Assembly: GCA_947492375.1 (NCBI GenBank)
Contig: CANLMI010000001.1
Coordinates: forward strand, 496,001-560,000
Origin: an uncultured Kordiimonas sp.
Lineage (GTDB): Bacteria; Pseudomonadota; Alphaproteobacteria; Sphingomonadales; Kordiimonadaceae
DNA length: 64,000 bases
Direction: 5' to 3'
Shown here in pieces: positions 35,482-43,133 of the stretch (positions are counted from its first letter, which is position 1; each line of letters starts with the position of its first letter). The position numbers and the translations under genes were made by a program. Below the pieces are notes generated by a model that ran no database searches, was not told where the DNA came from, and worked only from the letters and a program-made list of their open reading frames with translations.

Positions 35482-37419
35482 TTAAGAACGAATTAATGCA
35501 CGAGCATTAAACCGGAATGGGCTTAAATACCGCCATAAAGTGTATGAAATCGGTGATGGCTCGTCACAGACCTGGCAAGCGAGATATTCGCTTAATAGCG
35601 GTGCATACTGATACCCTTTAGAGCCAAAACCGGTAATCATAAACAATCCATCAATATATGTAGGCCTGCCCAAATTGCGCGTTAGCGCATCTTTTTGAAG
35701 TAAAGTATATTGTGCATCACATTTTTGCCAATCAGGTACGCCGCCGACAATTGGTAGAAAGTCAGGGGTGTTTGTTCGAATGCCAGTCCATGATGATAGG
35801 TGGGCAGTATCATCTATGCTGATACGCGTATTATTTTCCAGATTGTTTATAAGGCTTTCCGTAATCTCGGAAGAGGGGGCCGTAGGGGCGTGGGGTAGCG
35901 ATGACAATTTATCGAAACTGGAGCCCAGAACGCGAATATTTTGTTTCTCATTCTCTATCTCAATCGACGCTGAAATGTGTTCGCCGAAGGAAAGTATTTT
36001 ATCTGGCAAATCCAGTTTGTCAGTTGATAAAATTTCGACCTGGCCGCTACTGTAAGTATAGGAACTATTCGGTAAGGCAGAATGCAGGGGCGCGCTGGAA
36101 CCCGAGGCAATTATCACTATGTCGAACATATGTTCTTTACCGCATTTTGTCGATATTTCACAAAAGTTTTTATGGGGTTTTATAGCCTCAATATGTTCAT
36201 TCTTGACTGATGATTGACTTAATAAATCAGCTATAAGGTCTTGAGTATGAACCGTGCCGGATTGTTCAAATGTAAGGATGCCATTGTTAAAAGAATGCCA
36301 GCCTTGGCCCCAATGCAAAGTGTCATTTAGCTTTGTATTTTTTTCCTGTTCTTCTGGCGAGTAAGGCAAGTAGCTGAGCGATGTATTTCGTGATAAGTGC
36401 CGACGTAAGACAGGGTGGGATAGGGCATATGAATAAGCTGAAACTTGAAATTCACGGATTGCCCCTGCCGACCGGGCTATTCTGGGTGCCAGAATTGCAG
36501 CGGGAATATCGCTTGCTGCTTTTTGGTCAGGCGACTTAAAAACGGTTACATCTCTTCCACGTTTACTGAATGCATGGGCCGTCATACTGCCTGTAATGCC
36601 CGCCCCAACAATAGCGATTTTACCTGTGATTTTTGGCAGGGCTGGGAGTGACCAGTCGGGTAGTAATTTCCGGTCTATATTTGGTTGAGCTTTTGTTTTT
36701 CCGCAGTAACTGCCAATAAGTCTCTCGCGTTTACGGCCATAGCCCGGCGTTTTTTTAATATCAAAACCACGTTCGAGCAGACCTCGTTTAACAAACCCTG
36801 CCGCAGTGAAGGTTGCGAGTTTAGTATCTGGCTTGGATAATCGGGCTAAATTGTCAAAAACTGTATCGCTCCACATATCAGGGTTTTTGGACGGGGCGAA
36901 ACCATCCAGATACCAGGCATCTATTTTTGCATCGAGTTTTGACAAGGCGTCGTCTGCAAAGCCAAATAGAAGAATTAAGGTAATCTGGCCATTTTCAAAA
37001 TGCCTTACATGTTGGCCATTTTCTGCAGGGGGCCAACTCTGGATCAATTGATCTGATAAATCATGAATTTCAGGAAACGACGTATGTGCCTTTTGAAGGC
37101 TCTCTCTACTGAGCGGCATTGCTTCAACCGAAATGAAGGTTAATCTTCCTTCGATATTATTGTCTTTCCATTCTCGCCATGTGTTTAAAAAATTTAATCC
37201 GGTTCCAAAACCTGTTTCTCCAATTACGAAAAGAGGTTTGCCCCGCCATATGTCTGGTGCGCCGATGCCTTTTAAAAATACAAAGCTGCTTTCTTCCAAG
37301 CCGTTATCAACCGAGAAATATATATCATCATACTCTGTTGCGATCGGAGCGCCGTTTTTCCATTCAACGTCGCTTTCACTTAAGGGATGAATGGTTTTGT
37401 AATTCTTATGCTTTGTCAT
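35482..37419 (-). CDS. mnmC: Bifunctional tRNA mnm5s2U methyltransferase / FAD-dependent oxidoreductase MnmC
   Basis: A 645-residue fusion that finishes the 5-methylaminomethyl-2-thiouridine at tRNA position 34. The N-terminal part (about 1-240) is the methyltransferase: SSFVFLKGIGAPDIW, LFVIGETGFGTGLNFL, WYLDGFAPSKNPDMW and TFTAAGFVKRGL. The C-terminal part (about 265-620) is the FAD-dependent oxidase with the dinucleotide site GKIAIVGAGITGSMTAHAF and a late ITGFGSKGYQYAPLLSEYLA. Both active halves look complete. It is transcribed alone, divergent from the carbonic anhydrase gene. Confidence 0.93.
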   Translation of the reverse strand: MTKHKNYKTIHPLSESDVEWKNGAPIATEYDDIYFSVDNGLEESSFVFLKGIGAPDIWRGKPLFVIGETGFGTGLNFLNTWREWKDNNIEGRLTFISVEAMPLSRESLQKAHTSFPEIHDLSDQLIQSWPPAENGQHVRHFENGQITLILLFGFADDALSKLDAKIDAWYLDGFAPSKNPDMWSDTVFDNLARLSKPDTKLATFTAAGFVKRGLLERGFDIKKTPGYGRKRERLIGSYCGKTKAQPNIDRKLLPDWSLPALPKITGKIAIVGAGITGSMTAHAFSKRGRDVTVFKSPDQKAASDIPAAILAPRIARSAGAIREFQVSAYSYALSHPVLRRHLSRNTSLSYLPYSPEEQEKNTKLNDTLHWGQGWHSFNNGILTFEQSGTVHTQDLIADLLSQSSVKNEHIEAIKPHKNFCEISTKCGKEHMFDIVIIASGSSAPLHSALPNSSYTYSSGQVEILSTDKLDLPDKILSFGEHISASIEIENEKQNIRVLGSSFDKLSSLPHAPTAPSSEITESLINNLENNTRISIDDTAHLSSWTGIRTNTPDFLPIVGGVPDWQKCDAQYTLLQKDALTRNLGRPTYIDGLFMITGFGSKGYQYAPLLSEYLACQVCDEPSPISYTLWRYLSPFRFNARALIRS

Positions 37420-37511
37420 TTGGCTGTATCGATATTTTTATTTGCGCATGGAAGTTTTAGTTTCAATAAATTATAACAGTTTTAAAACAAAGTCCTAATA
37501 AGGAAAATTAT

Positions 37512-38039
37512 ATGCTCTATGAACTTGATGGTGTTTCCCCTTCGCTTGATGATCAAAGCGTTTGGGTGGCTGATACAGCTTCTGTTATTGGTAATGTTCA
37601 CCTGAAATCCCGTTCCAGTGTATGGTTCGGCGCTACGCTGAGAGGTGATAACGAACCAATAACTATCGGCAAAGATAGCAATATTCAGGACAATGCTGTT
37701 ATTCATACAGACCCAGGTGCGCCGACAGTTATAGGTGACGGTGTTACTATTGGGCATTTGGTTATGTTGCATGGATGCCATATTGGGGACGAGAGCTTGA
37801 TCGGGATGGGAACGACCATCCTGAATAGGGTTAAGATTGGCAAAAGATCAATTGTTGGCGCAGGAAGCTTGATACCAGAAGGAAAAGAGTTCGAAGATGA
37901 ATGCCTTATTGTCGGCTCACCAGCAAGGGTGGTTCGGAAATTGAAAGACCATGAATTAATGATACTCAAAGGTTCTGCTGAAATTTATGTTCAAAATGCG
38001 CAGCGATTTTCAAAAGGCCTGAAGCCAGTGAAAATTTAA
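37512..38039 (+). CDS. Gamma-class carbonic anhydrase-like hexapeptide-repeat protein
   Basis: The 175-residue protein is a left-handed beta helix of hexapeptide repeats. Zinc-ligand positions of gamma carbonic anhydrases are present: H65 (NAVIHTDPG), H82 (TIGHLVMLHG) and H87. The closing LIVGSPARVVRKLKDHEL is typical of the PaaY/YrdA group. Many members show little or no carbonic anhydrase activity, so the enzymatic role is likely but unproven. AAGGA stands upstream of ATG 37512. Confidence 0.92.
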   Translation: MLYELDGVSPSLDDQSVWVADTASVIGNVHLKSRSSVWFGATLRGDNEPITIGKDSNIQDNAVIHTDPGAPTVIGDGVTIGHLVMLHGCHIGDESLIGMGTTILNRVKIGKRSIVGAGSLIPEGKEFEDECLIVGSPARVVRKLKDHELMILKGSAEIYVQNAQRFSKGLKPVKI

Positions 38040-38064
38040 CTTGATCTTAAGAGAGCAAGGGTAA

Positions 38065-38081
38065 CGTATTTTTAAAATACG
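38065..38081. repeat. Inverted repeat in the DUF2336 promoter region
   Basis: CGTATTTT (38065-38072) and AAAATACG (38074-38081) form a perfect dyad around one base. It is too tight for a good hairpin loop and has no T run beyond it, so an operator or a weak terminator for the preceding gene are both possible. Confidence 0.4.
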
Positions 38082-38115
38082 CAAGCATATTGTCTGCATA
38101 TTTATTATTAGTGTT

Positions 38116-39084
38116 ATGGATTTTTGTATGAGTAACGAGATCGTCGGCGGTGCAGCGGTCAAGAATGTTGACATTGCAGCACGAATGGAAATCGCTCGTA
38201 AAGTTGGAACAATCCTGTCGGGAGAGTTTCCTGCTTCGGACCGGGAGGCGGCAATTCAGCTAGCGGCTGTTTTGGTCGAAGACGCGGCTGTTTCAGTGCG
38301 TGAGCGATTGGCATCAGAGCTTGCAAGTTGTTCATTTTTACCAGAAAATATCATTAATCAAATTACTTGTGATCTGGATTCTGTCGCGGTTCCTTTTCTG
38401 GTATCATCAAAGGCATTGGATGATGAATTTTTAGAAGAATTGGTAAGGGATAGTAACACAGCCATTCAAACTGCGGTTGCTCGGCGCGAAAATATATCTG
38501 AAATTCTGGCATACTCTGTCTGTGATGTTGGTGAACTGGATGCTGTTGATACCCTTGTAGGGAATGAAGGCGCTAAATTTTCAATCAGGTCATGCGAAAA
38601 AGTAATTGATCGTTTTCCTGATGAAGTTGGTTTGATTGAAAAAATGGCACAGCGCGCCGATTTGCCGATCAATGTAGTTGAGCGTATTGTTTTTAAAGTT
38701 TCGGAAACTTTCAGTGAATATTTGGTCGATCGTTTTAAACTTGCCCCGGATTATTCAGAGTATTTGATAACGCTTGCCAAACGGCAGGTTTTTGCACGGG
38801 CAGCCAGTGTAATATCATCCAACGAAGCAATGAATTATCTGCGGCAACTGCATAAAAAGAATGGATTGACGTCAGACCTGTTGCTAAGTGCCTTACAGCA
38901 TAAAAATTTAAAATTTTTTGTTGCGGGCCTTGCTGTTTTGCTAAATTCAGAGTTTGAAAAAACCGAAAAAATGCTCGAGCAGGGAGAGAGCGAAGCCTTG
39001 GCTAAAATGCTAAATGTAACAGGCTTTGCAAAATCAATATGCGGCGTTCTTATGATTGCATACGATAGGTTGATTAACGAGTAG
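38116..39084 (+). CDS. DUF2336 domain protein
   Basis: A 322-residue all-helical protein. The block AAIQLAAVLVEDAAVSVRERLASELASCSFLPENIINQITCDLDSVAVPFLVSSKALDDEFLEELVRDSNTAIQTAVARRENISEILAYSVCDVGELDAVDTLVGNEGAKFS shows the HEAT-like repeats of DUF2336, a family largely limited to alphaproteobacteria and of unknown function. ATG 38128 is an alternative start. No strong ribosome binding site is seen for either. Confidence 0.8.
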   Translation: MDFCMSNEIVGGAAVKNVDIAARMEIARKVGTILSGEFPASDREAAIQLAAVLVEDAAVSVRERLASELASCSFLPENIINQITCDLDSVAVPFLVSSKALDDEFLEELVRDSNTAIQTAVARRENISEILAYSVCDVGELDAVDTLVGNEGAKFSIRSCEKVIDRFPDEVGLIEKMAQRADLPINVVERIVFKVSETFSEYLVDRFKLAPDYSEYLITLAKRQVFARAASVISSNEAMNYLRQLHKKNGLTSDLLLSALQHKNLKFFVAGLAVLLNSEFEKTEKMLEQGESEALAKMLNVTGFAKSICGVLMIAYDRLINE

Positions 39085-39109
39085 ATTAATTAGCATATAG
39101 TTATTAATG

Positions 39110-39135
39110 TCGCCTGACGTAAAATAATCAGGTGA
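39110..39135 (+). promoter_or_regulatory. Hairpin covering the ribosome binding site of the aminotransferase-like gene
   Basis: TCGCCTGA (39110-39117) can pair with TCAGGTGA (39128-39135), one G-U pair included, across a ten-base loop. The right arm contains AGGTGA, the only ribosome binding site for ATG 39140, so the stem would hide it. Whether it is regulated is unknown; the arm also has partial complementarity to the small RNA at 40425-40552. Confidence 0.45.
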
Positions 39136-39139
39136 CTAT

Positions 39140-40279
39140 ATGATACTTCCTTCACAAAGATCACTATTCAATATACCGACAGATATTTGCTATTTGAATG
39201 CGGCTTACATGACACCGCTTACCAAGCGTCAAATAGCAATTGGTGATGACGGGCTAAACAAAAGCGCTAGTCCTTGGCTGTATAGTGAACAGGACTTTTT
39301 CACTGATGTGGATGCTGTGAGGTGTTTGGCAGCCGAACTGCTGAATGCACACTCAAATAATATCGCAATAGTATCCTCGGCAAGTTATGGGCTCGCGGTT
39401 GCAGGTAAAAATATGCCTGTTACTAAAGGGCAGGTAATATTGATGATTGAAGGGCAATTTCCTTCAAATGTTTATGAATGGGCAAGGCTGGCTAAGGAAA
39501 AACAAGCCGAACTGGTTTTTGTTGAAACACCTGAAAACCATGATTGGACAACAGCAATACTGGATGCGGTTTCTATGTATGGGGAACGTATTGCTTTTGC
39601 AGCACTTGCCAATGTTCATTGGGCGTCTGGCGCTGTACTCGACCTCGAGAAAATTGCATCTGCTTTGCAAGAAAATGACGCCGGATTGGTTTTGGATTTA
39701 ACGCAGTCTGTCGGTGCAATGCCGATAAACCTCTCAAAAATAGACCCTGATTTTGCAGTATGCGCCAGTTATAAATGGATGATGGGGCCGTATGGTTTAG
39801 GTGTTTTGTATGTTGCAGATAGACATCATGACGGAGAGCCAATCGAGCAGAACTGGATCAATAGAGCCGGAAGCGAAAATTTTGCCAATTTGGTTAATTA
39901 TCAACATGTTTTCCAAGAAGGCGCCAAACGATTTGATTTTGGTGAACGATCTAATTTTATTTTGATGCCAGTTTATAAGGAAGGTCTACGCCAATTGCTC
40001 GAATGGGGTGTTGAAAATATTGCACACTCACTTGCCGACATGAATACCCGCCTAGTCACTATCGCAGAAGACGTTGGCCTGAAGGCAATTAGCCGTAAAT
40101 TTCGTAGCCCACACATGCTTGGGATTGATCTTGGTGTTGATGCAGATAAATATGCTAAAAAACTGAAAGCTGAAAACATATATGTCAGTATCCGCGGGAC
40201 AATGCTAAGAGTAGCACCGCATTTATGGATTTCCGAGCAAGACTTAAACCGGTTTGAAACTGTCATGAGGTATATCTGA
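39140..40279 (+). CDS. Class V aminotransferase-like PLP enzyme
   Basis: A 379-residue fold-type I PLP enzyme of the cysteine desulfurase/kynureninase-like group. Seen: YLNAAYMTPLTKRQ at the N-terminus, SSASYGLAVAG (phosphate-binding segment), LVLDLTQSVGAMPINL with D186 that pairs with the pyridine nitrogen, and the Schiff-base lysine K212 in ASYKWMMGPYGLGVLYV. FDFGERSNFILMPVYKEGL is also typical. The exact reaction is not evident; no suf or isc genes are near. The ribosome binding site lies in a hairpin. Confidence 0.85.
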   Translation: MILPSQRSLFNIPTDICYLNAAYMTPLTKRQIAIGDDGLNKSASPWLYSEQDFFTDVDAVRCLAAELLNAHSNNIAIVSSASYGLAVAGKNMPVTKGQVILMIEGQFPSNVYEWARLAKEKQAELVFVETPENHDWTTAILDAVSMYGERIAFAALANVHWASGAVLDLEKIASALQENDAGLVLDLTQSVGAMPINLSKIDPDFAVCASYKWMMGPYGLGVLYVADRHHDGEPIEQNWINRAGSENFANLVNYQHVFQEGAKRFDFGERSNFILMPVYKEGLRQLLEWGVENIAHSLADMNTRLVTIAEDVGLKAISRKFRSPHMLGIDLGVDADKYAKKLKAENIYVSIRGTMLRVAPHLWISEQDLNRFETVMRYI

Positions 40280-40328
40280 TTGTCCCAAAATGGTACGTGT
40301 TTCATATTGAGACAAATTTTTGTTTCAA
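40280..40328 (+). promoter_or_regulatory. Cluster of TTGTYYCAA half-sites, candidate activator-binding sequence
   Basis: Three related nine-base half-sites: TTGTCCCAA at 40280-40288, its inverse TTGAGACAA at 40307-40315, and TTGTTTCAA at 40320-40328. The last two form a dyad with a four-base spacer (eight of nine pairs). They end ~70 bases before the -24 element of the sigma-54 promoter, where enhancer-binding proteins usually bind. The first and second could alternatively form a hairpin ending the preceding gene. Confidence 0.45.
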
Positions 40329-40397
40329 AATAAAACGCATTTTATGTTTAATGTATGTATTAAATCATAAGTAATTGAAATATATAAATAAAAATAG

Positions 40398-40414
40398 TTG
40401 GCACGCCTGCTGCA
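40398..40414 (+). promoter_or_regulatory. Sigma-54 (RpoN) promoter
   Basis: TTGGCACGCCTGCTGCA matches the -24/-12 consensus YTGGCACGRNNNTTGCW at nearly all fixed positions. The critical GG (40400-40401) and GC (40412-40413) have exactly ten bases between them. Transcription would start near 40425. No coding frame follows; the predicted transcript is the small RNA below. Confidence 0.75.
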
Positions 40415-40424
40415 ATTAATTGGT

Positions 40425-40552
40425 TGTCTCTAAGGTTTTTGCCTGAGATCAGTGAGACACAGTTTTGAGTAGGGCGCTGATTATTTTGCCTGAATATGAT
40501 AGCGCTTAAACTACGCGGCGGATAAAGTTTACTTTATCCGCCCGTTTTTTTT
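40425..40552 (+). ncRNA. Predicted sigma-54-dependent small RNA
   Basis: Between the promoter and a strong terminator lie ~128 bases without a usable reading frame. Stem-loop 1 uses TGTCTC (40425-40430) and GAGACA (40454-40459); stem-loop 2 uses GCGCT (40474-40478) and AGCGC (40501-40505); stem-loop 3 is the terminator, GGCGGATAAAGT (40517-40528) with ACTTTATCCGCC (40531-40542) and eight T. The ten-base word TTTTGCCTGA appears twice, at 40437-40446 within stem-loop 1 and at 40484-40493 in the apical region of stem-loop 2, like a duplicated pairing seed. I know no family with this layout; it is not 6S RNA or a known riboswitch as far as I can tell. Qrr RNAs of vibrios are a precedent for sigma-54-driven small RNAs with several stem-loops. 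Confidence 0.65.
40517..40552 (+). terminator. Rho-independent terminator of the predicted small RNA
   Basis: A twelve-base stem (40517-40528 with 40531-40542), tight at the tip, is followed by CG and a run of eight T. It faces right and is the strongest terminator in this intergenic region; the convergent dehydrogenase gene ends 35 bases beyond. Confidence 0.9.
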
Positions 40553-40586
40553 ATATTTGGCTTGTCGATGAATATTGCCTTCTCTT

Positions 40587-42008
40587 TCAAAGGAACAAGG
40601 CACCGGGGTTTAGAATATTGTTAGGGTCCAGTGCTTTTTTTATTGCCTTCATCATATCAATTTCAGTTGCAGGCTTTACACGGGCTAGTTCTGATTTTTT
40701 TAATGTTCCGATACCGTGCTCTGCGGAAATAGATCCTTCAAACTTTAAAACAATGTCATGCACAAGTTCATTCATTGATGACCAGTTTGCAAGAAAGTTA
40801 TCTTTTTTCACGCTGGCAGGCTGCATGATATTATAGTGTAAATTGCCGTCGCCTAAATGCCCGAAGGGAGTAGGGCGAGCCCCCGGGAAGTGTTCGCAGA
40901 TCGCTCTGTTCGCTGTATCAAGAAAGCTAGGTACTTTGTCTACAGGAAGTGAGATGTCATGTTTGATGCTGCCTCCTTCGTGTTTTTGGGCTTCAGACAT
41001 CGCCTCCCGCAGTCGCCAGAAATCTTCGCGGGCTTTTAAAGATGTGGCTATGACAGCATCCCTGATAAGGCTTTTTTCCAATAATGCAGACAGTGAAGCT
41101 TCAGCGATTGTGTGAAGGTTAATATTTTTGTTGCTGGTACCCAGTTCTAACAAAACATACCATTCACTTTTTGTTTTCATGGGCCCTCGGGTATTTGGAA
41201 TATGGTTTATTACCATCTCCAGACCGCTGTGGCACATTAGCTCGAAAGCCGAGAGCATTTCATTATGGTGTTCTTTGATATCTGACAAAACCTTGAGGGC
41301 GTTTGTCGGGGTGTCGATAGCAAGCCAGGCCGTTACCTTTTTCTGTTCAATTGGTACAAGCTTCATGGAAGCTTTTGTTATGATGCCGAGTGTTCCTTCC
41401 GCCCCAATCAGTAAGTGTTTTAGGTCATAACCCGTATTGTCTTTTCTAAGGGTGCCAAGGTCCGTAAATATTTCACCGTTTGGCAGAACTGCTTCAATAC
41501 CTAAAACAAGGTCACGAGTTGTACCATATCGCACAACATGAACGCCGCCCGCATTGGTGGATATAATGCCGCCCAGCGTACAACTGCCCTCAGATGCGAG
41601 AGATAAAGGGAAGTGTCGGTCATTTTTAGCTGCTGCCGCCTCTAATTCAGCAACTGTAAATCCAGCATCCGCAGTTAGCGAATAATCTTCTTTGGCTATA
41701 TTTAATTCAGTTCGTAACCGCTTGGTGCTTAAAATAATTTCGGGGCGCTCGCTATTCAAACCAGCAATCCCACCACCAACAAGGCCCGTGTTGCCGCCTT
41801 GAGGGACAAGCGCAAGTGAGTGTTCATTGCAATAGTTTATAATCTTGGCGGTATCAATCGTTGATTTAGGCTTTAGCAATAGGTTGGACGCGCCTTTAAA
41901 TTTATCCCGCCATTCAACCAGATGCGGCGCTATTTCATGCTGATCAGTGCAAACGGTTTGCTCATCGAATAAAGCTTTAAAATGATTGATATGGGTATTT
42001 GCAATCAT
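40587..42008 (-). CDS. FAD-binding D-2-hydroxyacid dehydrogenase (D-2-hydroxyglutarate/D-lactate dehydrogenase type)
   Basis: A 473-residue member of the FAD-linked oxidase C family. The FAD site is LVPQGGNTGLVGGG and SLASEGSCTLGGIISTNAGGVHVVRYGTTRDLVLGIEAVLPNG; the C-terminal domain carries the metal-site histidines in FGHLGDGNLHYNI and the SAEHGIGTLKKSEL block. D-2-hydroxyglutarate dehydrogenases and D-lactate dehydrogenases cannot be told apart reliably by eye. It starts four bases inside the Sua5 gene and is therefore co-translated with it. Confidence 0.92.
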   Translation of the reverse strand: MIANTHINHFKALFDEQTVCTDQHEIAPHLVEWRDKFKGASNLLLKPKSTIDTAKIINYCNEHSLALVPQGGNTGLVGGGIAGLNSERPEIILSTKRLRTELNIAKEDYSLTADAGFTVAELEAAAAKNDRHFPLSLASEGSCTLGGIISTNAGGVHVVRYGTTRDLVLGIEAVLPNGEIFTDLGTLRKDNTGYDLKHLLIGAEGTLGIITKASMKLVPIEQKKVTAWLAIDTPTNALKVLSDIKEHHNEMLSAFELMCHSGLEMVINHIPNTRGPMKTKSEWYVLLELGTSNKNINLHTIAEASLSALLEKSLIRDAVIATSLKAREDFWRLREAMSEAQKHEGGSIKHDISLPVDKVPSFLDTANRAICEHFPGARPTPFGHLGDGNLHYNIMQPASVKKDNFLANWSSMNELVHDIVLKFEGSISAEHGIGTLKKSELARVKPATEIDMMKAIKKALDPNNILNPGALFL

Positions 42009-42985
42009 GCTGGCTGGCCCTCATTAGTTTCAGGAGGCCTGGGGGCGGCGGCTCTTTTGATACGGTCATTGATAGCAATGCCAATGCCAACCATGGGTAT
42101 GGGGGCAATGGCAATTTTATCAGCTTCCCTGTCAGCAATGCGTATCGTTTGAAAGAGATTGCGGGCAGCTTCTGCAAGGTTTGCATGGTCGCTTAAATTA
42201 CGGTCACCCATAATGTTGCCGAAGCCTATTAAATATTCGCCTTCCTGCTTTACTGTTGCGTCCAGCCGTATTTGAGCGTTGGGAGCATAGTGGCTTGATA
42301 ATTGACCGGGCGCTGTTATGTGATGATCATTATTATCGAGTATTTCCTGCCCAGCAGCTTCAGCGATTTCGTCGGCTGTGATTGTTCCGGGTCGTAAAAG
42401 CTTGATCGTATTATATTGATCTATGCTGATGATGGTAGATTCTATTCCCAAATCTGTTCTGCCACCATCGATAACCAATTCAATTTTACCTTGAAGACCA
42501 GATACAACATCCTGTGCTGATGTCGGCGATAGTTTGCCTGATGGGTTAGCGCTTGGCGCAGCAATCGGCCGATTTAATGCCTGTATCAAATTCTGCATAG
42601 CAGGATGCTTCGGGCATCTTACTGCTATCGTTGGCAGGCCAGCAGAAACGGTTGCTGCGATTTGTGTTGGTTCGCGTTTTGGTAGGACGAAAGTAAGAGG
42701 GCCGGGCCAAAACTTCTCCATTAAATGTTTTGCAGTTTCATTGATATGAACGATAGAATCGGCCATCGAAACATCACAAACATGACAAATTAAAGGGTTG
42801 TTTGAAGGGCGTCCCTTAACTTTATAGATTTTTTTTACAGCTATGTCGTTGGTAGCATCGGCTGCCAAACCATAGACGGTTTCCGTAGCGGCGGCGACAA
42901 GGTTCCCAGCCTCTAAAATGGCTGAAGCCCTTGCAATAGCTGGCTTGTCCTTGAAAGAAACTACTTGAGTTATCATGTCTGTCAT
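42005..42985 (-). CDS. L-threonylcarbamoyladenylate synthase (Sua5-type)
   Basis: The ~326-residue protein has an N-terminal YrdC/TsaC domain (AGNLVAAATETVYGLAADATN, KIYKVKGRPSNNPLICHV, PGPLTFVLPKR, TIAVRCPKHP, PIAAPSANPSGKLSPT) and the extra C-terminal Sua5 domain joined through a linker with the typical TAPGQLSSHYAPNAQIRL. It makes threonylcarbamoyl-AMP for the t6A37 modification of tRNAs. I use ATG 42985; the frame reaches a TTG at 42991. First of a two-gene unit with the dehydrogenase. Confidence 0.93.
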   Translation of the reverse strand: MTDMITQVVSFKDKPAIARASAILEAGNLVAAATETVYGLAADATNDIAVKKIYKVKGRPSNNPLICHVCDVSMADSIVHINETAKHLMEKFWPGPLTFVLPKREPTQIAATVSAGLPTIAVRCPKHPAMQNLIQALNRPIAAPSANPSGKLSPTSAQDVVSGLQGKIELVIDGGRTDLGIESTIISIDQYNTIKLLRPGTITADEIAEAAGQEILDNNDHHITAPGQLSSHYAPNAQIRLDATVKQEGEYLIGFGNIMGDRNLSDHANLAEAARNLFQTIRIADREADKIAIAPIPMVGIGIAINDRIKRAAAPRPPETNEGQPA

Positions 42986-43091
42986 GCACAAATCTTAATT
43001 ATTAATGACATCTATTATCCTACTGGTGTAAATTAAAATGCCAGCGAATTAATGGATACCTAGCACAGATTAGAATTTTGCCAATCATTTG

Positions 43092-43102
43092 TTCAGGCAA
43101 AA
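43092..43102 (+). promoter_or_regulatory. Candidate small-RNA pairing site in the acyl-CoA dehydrogenase leader
   Basis: TTCAGGCAAAA is the exact reverse complement of TTTTGCCTGAA at 40484-40494 in the predicted small RNA, and its last ten bases are also complementary to the first seed copy. It lies 32-42 bases upstream of ATG 43134 and on the mRNA strand. I noticed no other exact copy in the window, but this was read by eye. Confidence 0.4.
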
Positions 43103-43133
43103 GAGTGAGTGTTTACGCAGCGGGATTAGTCTT

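Noticed and set aside
40425-40552. 6S RNA or riboswitch for the non-coding unit
   Set aside because: It lacks the long central bubble and closing stems of 6S RNA, is far shorter, and is followed by a convergent gene rather than one it could control in cis.
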